Assembly (NCBI GenBank): GCA_964589855.1
Contig: CAZPVB010000096.1
Coordinates: 1-13,883 of the forward strand
Reading direction: 5' to 3'
DNA length: 13,883 nucleotides
Source of the DNA: SKVR01 sp964589855
Lineage (GTDB): Bacteria; Bacteroidota; Bacteroidia; Bacteroidales; UBA7960
Of the stretch, positions 6,546-13,740 are shown in pieces. Both the position numbers and the translations under genes were made by a program. Within the stretch, counting starts at the first letter, position 1, and each line of letters opens with the position of its first letter. The notes beneath the pieces were generated by a model. That model did no database searches. It saw nothing but the letters and a program-made list of their open reading frames with translations, and was not told where the DNA came from.

Positions 6546-7625
6546 TCAGGAATTTTCAGGACTGCCCTGTTTTTTCAAGAGCTCTTTTGTTGAAAGCATT
6601 CCGCAGGCAGCATATATGTCCTGACCACGCGATTTTCTGATGGTGGTGGTAATCCCTTTTCCTTCCAGTGTGTTTTTAAACCCTTGTATAATCTCTTCCG
6701 TGGGCGCTTCAAGTGGTGTGTTGGGTATGGGATGAAAATAAAGAAGATTGATGCGGCAACGAATCCCGTTGAGGATTCTGGCAAGCTCCTTTGCATGCTG
6801 AATGCTGTGGTTTAGTCCTTTGAAAACAATGTATTCAAAAGATATCCTTCTTTGCTTACCCAAAGGAAACTCTCTGATGGTTTTCAGCACTTCAGGCAAT
6901 GAATAAACGTTTTCAACGGGCATTAATTTGCGTCGCTCTTCCTCAAAGGGTGAGTGCAAACTCACTGCCAAATGACATTTACTGTTCTCCAGAAATACTT
7001 TCATAGCAGGTATGATGCCGATGGTGGAAACGGTTATTCTGCGCGGACTCATCCCGTAACCCCACTCCGAGGTCAGAATCTCTATGCTTTGCATCACCCC
7101 CTCCAGGTTGTCGAAGGGTTCGCCCATGCCCATATACACGATATTGGTAAGTTGTTCTCTTTCCGGCAAACTGCGTATTTGGTTTACAATCTCTCCGGCA
7201 CTGAGCTGACCCTGAAAACCTTGCTTACCTGTCATACAAAAAAGGCATCCCATTTTGCAACCCACCTGCGATGAAACACAAAGGGTGTTTCGGTTCTTTT
7301 CAGGAATGAAAGCAGCTTCGATGAATTTTCCGTATTGCGAGCGATACAGGTATTTTTTGGTACCATCTGCAGAGGTCTGCACTTTTACCGGATCACTGAT
7401 GCCCAAAATGAAATTGTTTTGAAGGGTCTCACGATGCTTTTTTGAGATATTTGACATTTCGTCAAAAGATCTCACATGATTCTTGTAAAGCCATTCGCAT
7501 ATCTGGGTGGCGGTGAATCCGGGCATTCCAAAGCTTTTCACTGTTTTCTGAAGTTGGGAAAGCGTTTTCCCGAATAGGGGTTCTTTTTGTTTCTCTGATG
7601 TAAGAGGTATGGGTGAAGCAGGCAT
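6546..7625 (-). CDS. rlmN: Dual-specificity RNA methyltransferase RlmN
   Basis: Radical-SAM enzyme that methylates C2 of A2503 in 23S rRNA and, in characterised bacteria, A37 of some tRNAs. The 359 residues contain the 4Fe-4S motif C123-x3-C127-x2-C130, the SAM-binding GMGEP (166-170), and the family's two catalytic cysteines: C116 in NTLCVSSQ, and the methyl-carrier C341 in DIYAACGML. The basic helix region RKSRGQD (330-336) just before C341 is also characteristic. Length is close to the family's usual 345-385. The product begins MPASPIPLTS, a low-conservation N-terminal extension. It lies 243 bases downstream of the flavin reductase and has its own candidate promoter at 7701-7708. Confidence 0.97.
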   Translation of the reverse strand: MPASPIPLTSEKQKEPLFGKTLSQLQKTVKSFGMPGFTATQICEWLYKNHVRSFDEMSNISKKHRETLQNNFILGISDPVKVQTSADGTKKYLYRSQYGKFIEAAFIPEKNRNTLCVSSQVGCKMGCLFCMTGKQGFQGQLSAGEIVNQIRSLPEREQLTNIVYMGMGEPFDNLEGVMQSIEILTSEWGYGMSPRRITVSTIGIIPAMKVFLENSKCHLAVSLHSPFEEERRKLMPVENVYSLPEVLKTIREFPLGKQRRISFEYIVFKGLNHSIQHAKELARILNGIRCRINLLYFHPIPNTPLEAPTEEIIQGFKNTLEGKGITTTIRKSRGQDIYAACGMLSTKELLKKQGSPENS

Positions 7626-7700
7626 TTTGAATATTTTCTGTTGGGGTTTTGTTGAATTTTATCAGACTGTTTGACTGATGGAATGTAAGATTGTTTTTTT

Positions 7701-7708
7701 CAAAAGTA
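7701..7708 (-). promoter_or_regulatory. Bacteroidota -7 promoter element upstream of rlmN
   Basis: Read on the minus strand, TACTTTTG matches TAnnTTTG exactly, 75 bases before the rlmN start. No TTG stands at the expected -33 spacing. Confidence 0.35.
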
Positions 7709-7868
7709 ACAAAAATGTATCATATTGTTTGTTTCGTAATGGCAAGAAAATCACATTTGCTCCTTAGCAAAAAGATTTCAATCCTTCGAAGGTTTTATAT
7801 CCCACCCTGCAAAAAAAAACGGACATCTTCACAGATCATAAACCAGAACCGATCGATCATGTAAACGG

Positions 7869-8519
7869 TTAAAAAAATATTTCTGACATAATATTATGAA
7901 AAGGCACACCTTGTTCTATCAGCATATCTCTTACATCTACCACCATCTCAGCACTTCCACAAAGGTAAAAAGGCAGATGGTTGTTTTCTGCTCCAAATCT
8001 TTTCAGAAAATCCGTTACCCTTCCATGAAAAGTGTCAGGGTTTTGTTCTTTGCTGCAGCAAGGGAAATAGCGTTGGTCCATAAGAGTTTGGAAGGTGTCA
8101 TGGAAGTATAGGTTCGATCTGTTGCGATTGCCGTAAATCAATATTTTGTTTTCAGATAACCCTGATAAGACCATGGAAGCAAACGGTGCAATGCCGGTTC
8201 CGGTGGCTATCCAAACCGCCGGTTTCTCATGGCAAATGAATGTCCCAAAAACATCGGTGATGTAAATTTTATCTCCTGGCTTTAAGCCTGAAAGATGTGG
8301 GGTAAGCAGGCCATCTTGTTTGAGGGTATACAATATATGTATGTTATCATCTTTCACACCACTGGCGATACTGTATAACCTGGGTTCAATGCCCATATCG
8401 GTAGTAATACCCAAAACCTGTCCGGCAATAAATTCAAAATCTCTTTTAAATGTCAGTACGTACGCTCCTTTTGATATCTCCCCATTGGCAATTACTCGTA
8501 CAGTTCTTAATTTTCTCAT
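7869..8519 (-). CDS. Ferredoxin-NADP reductase-like flavin oxidoreductase
   Basis: Predicted soluble FAD-dependent reductase of 216 residues. The N-terminal flavin domain (about 5-95) contains the flavin-binding R47-L-Y-S50 in EPRLYSIAS and the phosphate-loop region LTPHLSGLKPGD. The C-terminal nicotinamide domain (about 98-216) contains ATGTGIAPF (105-113) and YLCGSAEMVVDV (185-196), including the conserved Cys-Gly pair. It ends in two aromatic residues (IFF). It has no ferredoxin domain of its own, so it needs an electron-transfer partner that is not visible here. It is slightly shorter than typical Fpr enzymes of about 250 residues, yet all core motifs are present. The start is preceded by CGTGGAAAA, a reasonable ribosome binding site. 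A terminator separates it from the polysaccharide-export cluster upstream. Confidence 0.9.
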   Translation of the reverse strand: MRKLRTVRVIANGEISKGAYVLTFKRDFEFIAGQVLGITTDMGIEPRLYSIASGVKDDNIHILYTLKQDGLLTPHLSGLKPGDKIYITDVFGTFICHEKPAVWIATGTGIAPFASMVLSGLSENKILIYGNRNRSNLYFHDTFQTLMDQRYFPCCSKEQNPDTFHGRVTDFLKRFGAENNHLPFYLCGSAEMVVDVRDMLIEQGVPFHNIMSEIFF

Positions 8520-8610
8520 TTTTCCACGAATTTGTTATCAACTGCGTTTGGGCTCTGAACACGGAAACTTTTATCAACTTTTCTTCAGCAATGTTCGATT
8601 TATCTCTGTC

Positions 8611-8651
8611 ATAAAAAAGGAGAAGAATTGCATATATATCAACCCTTCTCC
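8611..8651 (-). terminator. Intrinsic terminator closing the polysaccharide-export cluster
   Basis: On the minus strand a 7-bp stem GGAGAAG/CTTCTCC with a 19-base AT-rich loop is followed directly by TTTTTTAT. It lies 31 bases after the Wzc stop codon and before the flavin reductase gene, so the two are likely separate transcription units. Confidence 0.6.
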
Positions 8652-8682
8652 AACGTATTTTTGAACCAGAATGTTTTTTACA

Positions 8683-11067
8683 TCAGGTTTTTTTACTTTT
8701 TGAATCATAATAGCTGTACTGGTAGGTATATTCAGAGTAATTACTGAACTTTCCGGGAGGTGGCACATCATTCAGTAAAATGTTGATGTTGTGTATCTCT
8801 TTCTCTTTCATTCCTTTGAGGGTATGCTGCAGATATTTGAGGGGTGTTTTGTTGTGTCTTACTACATAAATGATCGAATTGCAATGCTCCACAAGCAAAA
8901 GCCCGTCTGATACCATACCCACCGGAGGGGTATCAACTATTACATAATCATATTCTTTTTCTGCAAAATCGAAGAGCTCTTTTACTTTGGGCGATCCGAT
9001 GAGTTCTGCAGGGTTGGGAGGTACCTGCCCGGAAAAAATAATATCCAGGTCTTTTATGGAGCTTTTATGGATAATCTCCCGGGGTTGAATATCTGAGATC
9101 AGGTAATTGGTCAGTCCTTTGGGGAGTTCAGTATCAAGATATTTATGCAATTTGGGTTTACGCAGGTCAAAGGATAAGATCAACACTTTTTTGCCCATAT
9201 TGGCAAAACCTGCTGCGAGGTTAAGACTTATAAAGGTTTTTCCCTCTTCCAATAGTGTGGAGGTAACCATGATTACTGGTTTTTTTCCGTGTGGCAGCAA
9301 AAACTGCACATTTGTTCTCAAAGAACGAAAAGATTCGGCCAATACCGAGTATTTGTCATAGGGTACAACCTGATTGTCTTTCTGATTGTTGCGGGAAATA
9401 ATACCGATGTATGGAAATAACTTCAACTTTTCCAGATCTTCAGACGACCGTACCTTGTTGTTGAAGAAATCATTTAAAAACAGCAGAAAAATGGGAATTG
9501 CCAGTCCCATAAACCCTGCGATGGTCAGAGTCCTTTTTCTTTGTGGGGAGATCAGACTTCCCTCAGCGGCAAGGGAGGGATCTACAATGTCATGAATGGG
9601 GGTGAAACCCGATTTGGTAATTTCCAGTTCTACCTTTTTGTTTTGCAAAAAAACAAACAACTCATTGTAGAGCTGAAATTGTCTTTCCATGGTAAACAGG
9701 TTGCGCTGCGATTCGGGCAAGGTGCTTATTTTTGCCGATATGGTCTCTATCTGCTCATCCACATCTTCGATGGCCACATTGTTTTGGGAAATTACATTTT
9801 TCAGACTCTCCAGTGCCGTATTTTTGGCATTGATGATGCGAAGGTTTACATTGTTGAGGATGGGATTATCTTCTTTATAATTGATGAGCAACTCTGATCT
9901 TTGGGTGTATAATTTGATCAGTTCGTCTATGATTGTACTCAAAAGCGGATCGCTGACGCCAAGCGAAGAGGGTGGTACCAGGTCGCTTCCATCTTCCCCC
10001 GACTGCGTAAGATAATTTTGAAGGTATTGGTAATACTTTTCACGGGCCAATAGTTCGGCTTTTTGTTTCTGATATCCTTCCATACGCGAAAAAACCCTTT
10101 GTGCCTCAAAATCGAAATTAATGATCTGCTCAGTAGAACGATAAGTGTCAAGTGTAGTTTCCGATACCATTAAGGACTGAGACACGATTTCAAGTTGTTC
10201 TTCAATGAAATCGATGGTTTTTTGTGCTCTTTCGTTTTTCTTTTCCAATTCGCGGTTTAAGAAGTTTTGTGCATGAAGATTCAGGAATCTTTCATTTTTT
10301 TTGGTACTACCACTACGCATTGATAATCTGACAATGGAAGTGTTGTCAACGGATTGAGCCCTCAATCCTGAAAATTTCCGGGTCAATGTGTTGAGGTCTC
10401 TGAAAACAAAAATAAACTCCTGACCTGATGGCAGAATATTTTCCGGATTTTCTCTGATTCTGAACCTGAAGGAGGTCGTCTCAATCCATTGACCCGGCTT
10501 TACAATCATATCAATGTCTTTATCTGATGCCTGCCCTGTAAAAGACTGTCTTGCATAAGAATAAAGGGAGGCGTTTTCCCAATCGGCTGTTATGCGCCAC
10601 TTGTTATCATCACTTCTTATTACTGTAAAAGGTACGTTTACTGATTGTGGCCACAGCGAATCCATTTCTATGGTAAAATAAGGATTGGGATATACTTCCT
10701 GGTTGGAGAAAGAACCAAGCCGGTAGTACTCTATGCCAAAGTCGAGAGATTTCAGCGTGTTTTGTGTTAATGTTCTGCTGGTTAATATCTCTATCTGGTT
10801 GTTGATTTGAGAACCTCCATACTTAAAACCTGAAGTAATGGAGGTTTGCCCGCCAAGATTGAGCAGTGGTTCGCTGCTCTCATGTATGAGCAGTGTCAAC
10901 CTGTTTTCATAAACCCTGGGTTTGCGCTCTACCAGAAAATGACCAACAACCAAAGCAATGATCAGCCCCGACAGAATCCAGGGCCAAAATCTGATGTACT
11001 TTTTTATGATCTTTTCCAGATCAAGCGATTCTTCGTTAAAGGCGACCGGATCATAGGTAGTTTGCAT
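8683..11067 (-). CDS. Wzc-like polysaccharide co-polymerase with tyrosine autokinase domain
   Basis: Inner-membrane protein of 794 residues that controls chain length and export of an exopolysaccharide or capsule. Order: TM1 (about 29-46), a Wzz-type periplasmic domain, coiled-coil-prone helices (about 275-345 and 375-485), a GNVR-like segment PESQRNLFTMERQF (451-464), TM2 (about 513-531), then a cytoplasmic BY-kinase domain. Kinase motifs are Walker A (TSTLLEEGKT, 602-611, K610), Walker A' (LSFDLRKP, 631-638, D634) and Walker B (YVIVDTPP, 708-715, D712). The C-terminal tail from 777 to 787 carries six tyrosines, the usual autophosphorylation cluster. The residues before the P-loop are LLEEGK where most relatives have PGEGK. 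It starts 19 bases after the Wza-like gene, so it is co-transcribed. No matching tyrosine phosphatase is in the window. Confidence 0.95.
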   Translation of the reverse strand: MQTTYDPVAFNEESLDLEKIIKKYIRFWPWILSGLIIALVVGHFLVERKPRVYENRLTLLIHESSEPLLNLGGQTSITSGFKYGGSQINNQIEILTSRTLTQNTLKSLDFGIEYYRLGSFSNQEVYPNPYFTIEMDSLWPQSVNVPFTVIRSDDNKWRITADWENASLYSYARQSFTGQASDKDIDMIVKPGQWIETTSFRFRIRENPENILPSGQEFIFVFRDLNTLTRKFSGLRAQSVDNTSIVRLSMRSGSTKKNERFLNLHAQNFLNRELEKKNERAQKTIDFIEEQLEIVSQSLMVSETTLDTYRSTEQIINFDFEAQRVFSRMEGYQKQKAELLAREKYYQYLQNYLTQSGEDGSDLVPPSSLGVSDPLLSTIIDELIKLYTQRSELLINYKEDNPILNNVNLRIINAKNTALESLKNVISQNNVAIEDVDEQIETISAKISTLPESQRNLFTMERQFQLYNELFVFLQNKKVELEITKSGFTPIHDIVDPSLAAEGSLISPQRKRTLTIAGFMGLAIPIFLLFLNDFFNNKVRSSEDLEKLKLFPYIGIISRNNQKDNQVVPYDKYSVLAESFRSLRTNVQFLLPHGKKPVIMVTSTLLEEGKTFISLNLAAGFANMGKKVLILSFDLRKPKLHKYLDTELPKGLTNYLISDIQPREIIHKSSIKDLDIIFSGQVPPNPAELIGSPKVKELFDFAEKEYDYVIVDTPPVGMVSDGLLLVEHCNSIIYVVRHNKTPLKYLQHTLKGMKEKEIHNINILLNDVPPPGKFSNYSEYTYQYSYYDSKSKKT

Positions 11068-11086
11068 GAACGATTAATTCCCTGAT

Positions 11087-11872
11087 TTAATTTTGTAAAA
11101 GATTGTATATACTTAATGCTGTTGCTGCTACAGAAAATGGAAGCAACCAGGGGAAGTTTCCTAATCCCCATGTCTTTATGGGTCGTGGTTCCAGATAAAG
11201 AATATCATTGGGCATCAGATGATAATACTCTTGTGAAAGTAGGTCCAGATCACCCATGTCAACGATAATTACTTCTGATCCTGTGGTGGTTTGTCTGATG
11301 AGTTTTATCCTTTCCAGGTTCGCATACTCGGTAGTGCCTCCGGCATGGCTGATGGCCTGAAGAATATTGGCATACTCCCGGTTAAGGGTAACGGTGCCGG
11401 GGCTTCTTACTTCGCCCATGACGGAGATCTGGAAATTGATCAGTTTTACCACTACAGTGATCTCATTGAAATATTCATTGAGAACCTCCTGTACCCTTAC
11501 CTGTGCTTCATCCATTGTCAATCCCTGAACATAAAGCTTTTCAACAAAGGAAAAACTGATAAATCCATCCTGATCAACGGTAAAACTGTTCAGATAAACA
11601 TAGGTATCGTTCATCAGATTGGGCAGGTCGCTCTGGAAAAATCTGCTGGTTTGCGGATCAAGACTATAAACCTTTATGTAGAGTTGATCTCCGGTTTGTA
11701 TCTGATAAGATGTTTCCCGCGGATTTTCTATATCAAACAAATTGGTTTTCCTGTCTGCCTCTTTTATTAAAGTGGCGCTCCTGTGGTTTACACATGAACC
11801 CAAAAGCAAGACTGCCATCAGAACCAATAAAACTTGCTTTTCTATCCTTTTTAATCCATTCATTGTTCTCAT
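11087..11872 (-). CDS. Wza-like outer-membrane polysaccharide export lipoprotein
   Basis: Forms the outer-membrane end of the export channel that works with the Wzc-like protein encoded immediately downstream. The 261-residue product has a signal peptide with a clear lipobox LLGSC (lipid-anchored C27). A polysaccharide-export domain spans about 54-145 (YQIQTGDQLYIKVYS), followed by an SLBB domain from about 147 (ISVMGEVRSPGTVTL) to 200 or beyond. The hydrophobic segment at about 241-258 probably crosses the outer membrane as a helix. Length is typical of Bacteroidota members and shorter than E. coli Wza (about 380), which has more domains. The start could be ATG 11872 or the ATG three codons later (11863). 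A gap of 126 bases separates it from the SPOR gene upstream. Confidence 0.94.
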   Translation of the reverse strand: MRTMNGLKRIEKQVLLVLMAVLLLGSCVNHRSATLIKEADRKTNLFDIENPRETSYQIQTGDQLYIKVYSLDPQTSRFFQSDLPNLMNDTYVYLNSFTVDQDGFISFSFVEKLYVQGLTMDEAQVRVQEVLNEYFNEITVVVKLINFQISVMGEVRSPGTVTLNREYANILQAISHAGGTTEYANLERIKLIRQTTTGSEVIIVDMGDLDLLSQEYYHLMPNDILYLEPRPIKTWGLGNFPWLLPFSVAATALSIYNLLQN

Positions 11873-11955
11873 ACCTGTTGTTTTTAATCAGTAATAAGAT
11901 TTGGTTTAGGGTTTATTTATCAATTATTTGTTTCAATCTTTTTATTAATTATTTT

Positions 11956-11973
11956 TCATTTTATGTAAAATGA
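11956..11973. repeat. AT-rich inverted repeat between the SPOR gene and the Wza-like gene
   Basis: TCATTTTA and TAAAATGA form an 8-bp inverted repeat with a 2-base centre. On the coding (minus) strand an A-rich run, not a T-run, follows, so it does not look like a terminator for the SPOR gene. Readthrough into wza/wzc is therefore possible. Confidence 0.4.
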
Positions 11974-11998
11974 GCATATTTATGGTTATCCTTAAAAT

Positions 11999-13195
11999 TT
12001 AAGGGAATAATCTTTTTCCCGCCTGGTATTGAACCACAAAAGATCCCTGAACACCCAGCCCCTGGGAAAGATCCCAGCACGCTTCCAGGGTATCTGCACC
12101 GGGAATGCTGTATTTAAACCATCCCCCTTCGTAGATAATGCCAATCTGATCAGTATGGGGATAGATAGTTTCCAGTTTTTTCAAAGAAAGAGGTCTTGTA
12201 CTGGCGGCAATCTGAATACGGTATTGTGCATCAGGGTTTTCATGAAATGTGTCCAGCGGTGTATTTGCCAGGATATCCTCAACCATTCTGGCTTTGTATG
12301 CCATTACTTTTTTTCCTAATAAAAAGGCAATTACGAATGCATCGCGGGTGTCAACGTTATTTTGCAACTCTGATTGCGCTTCACGGTGGCGGGAAAAGTT
12401 TCCAATATAGTATTTTTCCCACCCATCTTCCTGAAAATGGTTGATGTCTCTTTCTCCGGAGTAAATAGTCCGCAAATACGATTCATCAAGCGGAGTAGCA
12501 CTGGCCGCTATTTGCACATGGTATCTGACTGCATCGCCTGCCATAGAAGGATTTACTGTGGTGATATCTGTACTGATGTTTTCAGTGTCATCAAGATTCC
12601 TTTTTATCACCACATCCTCAATCACAGTTTCCTCAATCACAGTTTCCTCAACAATGGTTTCTTCTGTCAACGTTTCATCCTCCGGGGCAGCATCTTCCTG
12701 ATCATCTGCATCCTGATCTTCCACAACCAGGTCTTGTTCATAATCATGAATGCCCGTAATCTCTTCTGTAAGTTTGTCTCTAAAATCTTCATGCTCAAGA
12801 GGATCTTGCTCTTTCTGCAAAGACTCCTGATACTCTGCCAATACTTTTTGCCAACCTTCTGTTCTTACCTTTTCCGGGTTTTGCAATATATATTCGAAAG
12901 CGGTAGAGGTGATAACGCCACTTTCTTTTAGTGAAAGAAACATCTCCAGCATTTGCCTGTTGATCTGCGGCTCCGGATCCTGATAAAAGAATGTATTGAC
13001 AGATGATGTCGCAGATAAAAAAGGACTCAGGTTTTCTGAAGAAAATCCATCAACCCATGAATGAATCATCAATAAGGAAAAGATGAATAATCGGAGGAAA
13101 CTCTTATGTAAAAGACTGGTCTTTTTCTTCACTTTTGATTTATTGTGGTTTCTTGATTCTTTTTCACTTTGCACTAAAATGTATTTTTGTTTCAT
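11999..13195 (-). CDS. Exported protein with acidic repeat and two SPOR-like domains
   Basis: 398 residues, function not known. Residues 1-31 are basic and polar; a hydrophobic segment at about 33-47 is either a signal peptide with a long n-region or a membrane anchor. Residues 75-145 are helical and charged. Residues 150-198 are strongly acidic and include a tandem EETVIEETVI repeat. Two SPOR-like domains follow at about 225-296 and 325-393. They share the openings RYHVQIAAS and YRIQIAAS, a GW-(E/F)-KY motif, and the endings LLGKKV and QAGKRL, so they look like an internal duplication. SPOR domains bind peptidoglycan glycan strands, suggesting a periplasmic scaffold. It is the first gene of the minus-strand cluster leading to wza and wzc, although a 126-base gap follows it. 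A link to polysaccharide export is inferred from position only. Confidence 0.8.
   Translation of the reverse strand: MKQKYILVQSEKESRNHNKSKVKKKTSLLHKSFLRLFIFSLLMIHSWVDGFSSENLSPFLSATSSVNTFFYQDPEPQINRQMLEMFLSLKESGVITSTAFEYILQNPEKVRTEGWQKVLAEYQESLQKEQDPLEHEDFRDKLTEEITGIHDYEQDLVVEDQDADDQEDAAPEDETLTEETIVEETVIEETVIEDVVIKRNLDDTENISTDITTVNPSMAGDAVRYHVQIAASATPLDESYLRTIYSGERDINHFQEDGWEKYYIGNFSRHREAQSELQNNVDTRDAFVIAFLLGKKVMAYKARMVEDILANTPLDTFHENPDAQYRIQIAASTRPLSLKKLETIYPHTDQIGIIYEGGWFKYSIPGADTLEACWDLSQGLGVQGSFVVQYQAGKRLFP
12616..12660 (-). repeat. 15-base tandem repeat inside the SPOR gene
   Basis: CCTCAATCACAGTTT occurs twice head to tail (12616-12630, 12631-12645), followed by a diverged third copy (12646-12660). 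The unit is in frame and encodes the five-residue acidic repeat (E)ETVIE. Copy number could vary by slippage without breaking the frame. Confidence 0.85.
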
Positions 13196-13201
13196 ACCTT
13201 C

Positions 13202-13228
13202 GAATCCAGAAAGGATTCAATATCCTTT
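13202..13228 (-). promoter_or_regulatory. Two overlapping, mutually exclusive hairpins just upstream of the SPOR start codon
   Basis: On the coding strand, AAAGGAT (5' arm) can pair with ATCCTTT, with loop ATTGA (13210-13228). Alternatively GAATCC can pair with GGATTC, with loop TTTCT (13202-13218). The two stems share bases, so only one can form. The second ends 6 bases before the ATG at 13195, next to GAAGGT, which would act as the ribosome binding region. This suggests leader control of translation, but is inferred from sequence only. Confidence 0.4.
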
Positions 13229-13256
13229 TCACGAAAAATAACATCCTGTTTGTACG

Positions 13257-13264
13257 CAAACATT
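13257..13264 (-). promoter_or_regulatory. Candidate -7 promoter element of the SPOR-Wza-Wzc cluster
   Basis: AATGTTTG on the minus strand matches TAnnTTTG at all but the first base, about 60 bases before the SPOR start. A TTG lies 22 bases further upstream, slightly wider than the usual 19-21. Confidence 0.35.
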
Positions 13265-13639
13265 TTTGTTAAGTTGCTTTTTAATTCAAAAACTTAATAT
13301 TTCTCAGAAAAATCAGTATCACACTTACTTGCTATTGTTGCTTTTACTTACAAATGCCTACTGCAAATGTTAAAACAGGTCAGTAACCCGTTTTTTTAAG
13401 CGAACCAAATTTACCTAAAAAAGATAAAAATGATATGATAAAATCAATTATTATTCTGTAAGATGTCTTTTTGTTGGATTTAAAAAAGAATCCTTTTAAC
13501 TATTTTTGATTGCAACCTTTTAGTTATATAATTGGATGATTTTTTTCGTATTAAAAAATGGTGTGTATGTGTAAATTATAGTCTGTTTAAGCGAGGTTAT
13601 ATGGGGGGTTTATAGATATTTACCTGAGTGTTGTCTCTT

Positions 13640-13656
13640 CCTTTTATGAAAAAAGG
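13640..13656. repeat. CCTTTT/AAAAGG hairpin
   Basis: A 6-bp stem around ATGAA. On the plus strand it is followed by TGATTTTTTG, so it resembles a plus-strand intrinsic terminator, but no plus-strand gene is visible upstream of it. Confidence 0.35.
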
Positions 13657-13682
13657 TGATTTTTTGAAAGTTATCAACAATT

Positions 13683-13721
13683 CAAGGCAAAGATGTGTTG
13701 GGATTGCCTTGTTCTTGGCAA
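13683..13721 (-). terminator. Hairpin set downstream of lipB
   Basis: CAAGGCAA (13683-13690) and TTGCCTTG (13704-13711) form a perfect 8-bp stem with a 13-base loop, 30 bases beyond the lipB stop. A third element GGCAA (13717-13721) can pair with TTGCC (13704-13708) instead. On the lipB strand the tail is AATTGTTGATAAC, not a strong T-run, so this may be an mRNA 3' end structure rather than a classical terminator. Confidence 0.4.
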
Positions 13722-13740
13722 AGGGCAAAACTCAAAAGTT

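Larger units (their letters stand above)
13196..13740. other. 545-base non-coding region between lipB and the export cluster
   Basis: No convincing gene was seen. Near the left end are the leader hairpins and candidate promoter of the SPOR gene. The middle is very AT-rich and holds a weak GGATT/AATCC stem followed by four T (13476-13497). The right end, just after lipB, holds two further stems at 13640-13656 and 13683-13721. Confidence 0.5.

Noticed and set aside
7754..7792. Short hairpin TTGCT/AGCAA and palindrome CCTTCGAAGG between the flavin reductase and rlmN
   Set aside because: Stems are only 3-5 bp, with no convincing T-run on the relevant strand. Not strong enough to call a terminator or regulatory site.
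12374..12931. Plus-strand open frame of 185 codons inside the double-SPOR gene
   Set aside because: Shadow of the acidic coding strand: the acidic repeat reads as a repeated SFLN-type sequence on the opposite strand, with no domain.
13196..13212. TTCGAATCC resembling a tRNA T-loop
   Set aside because: No acceptor stem, anticodon arm or matching T-stem around it. The bases are better explained by the leader hairpins.
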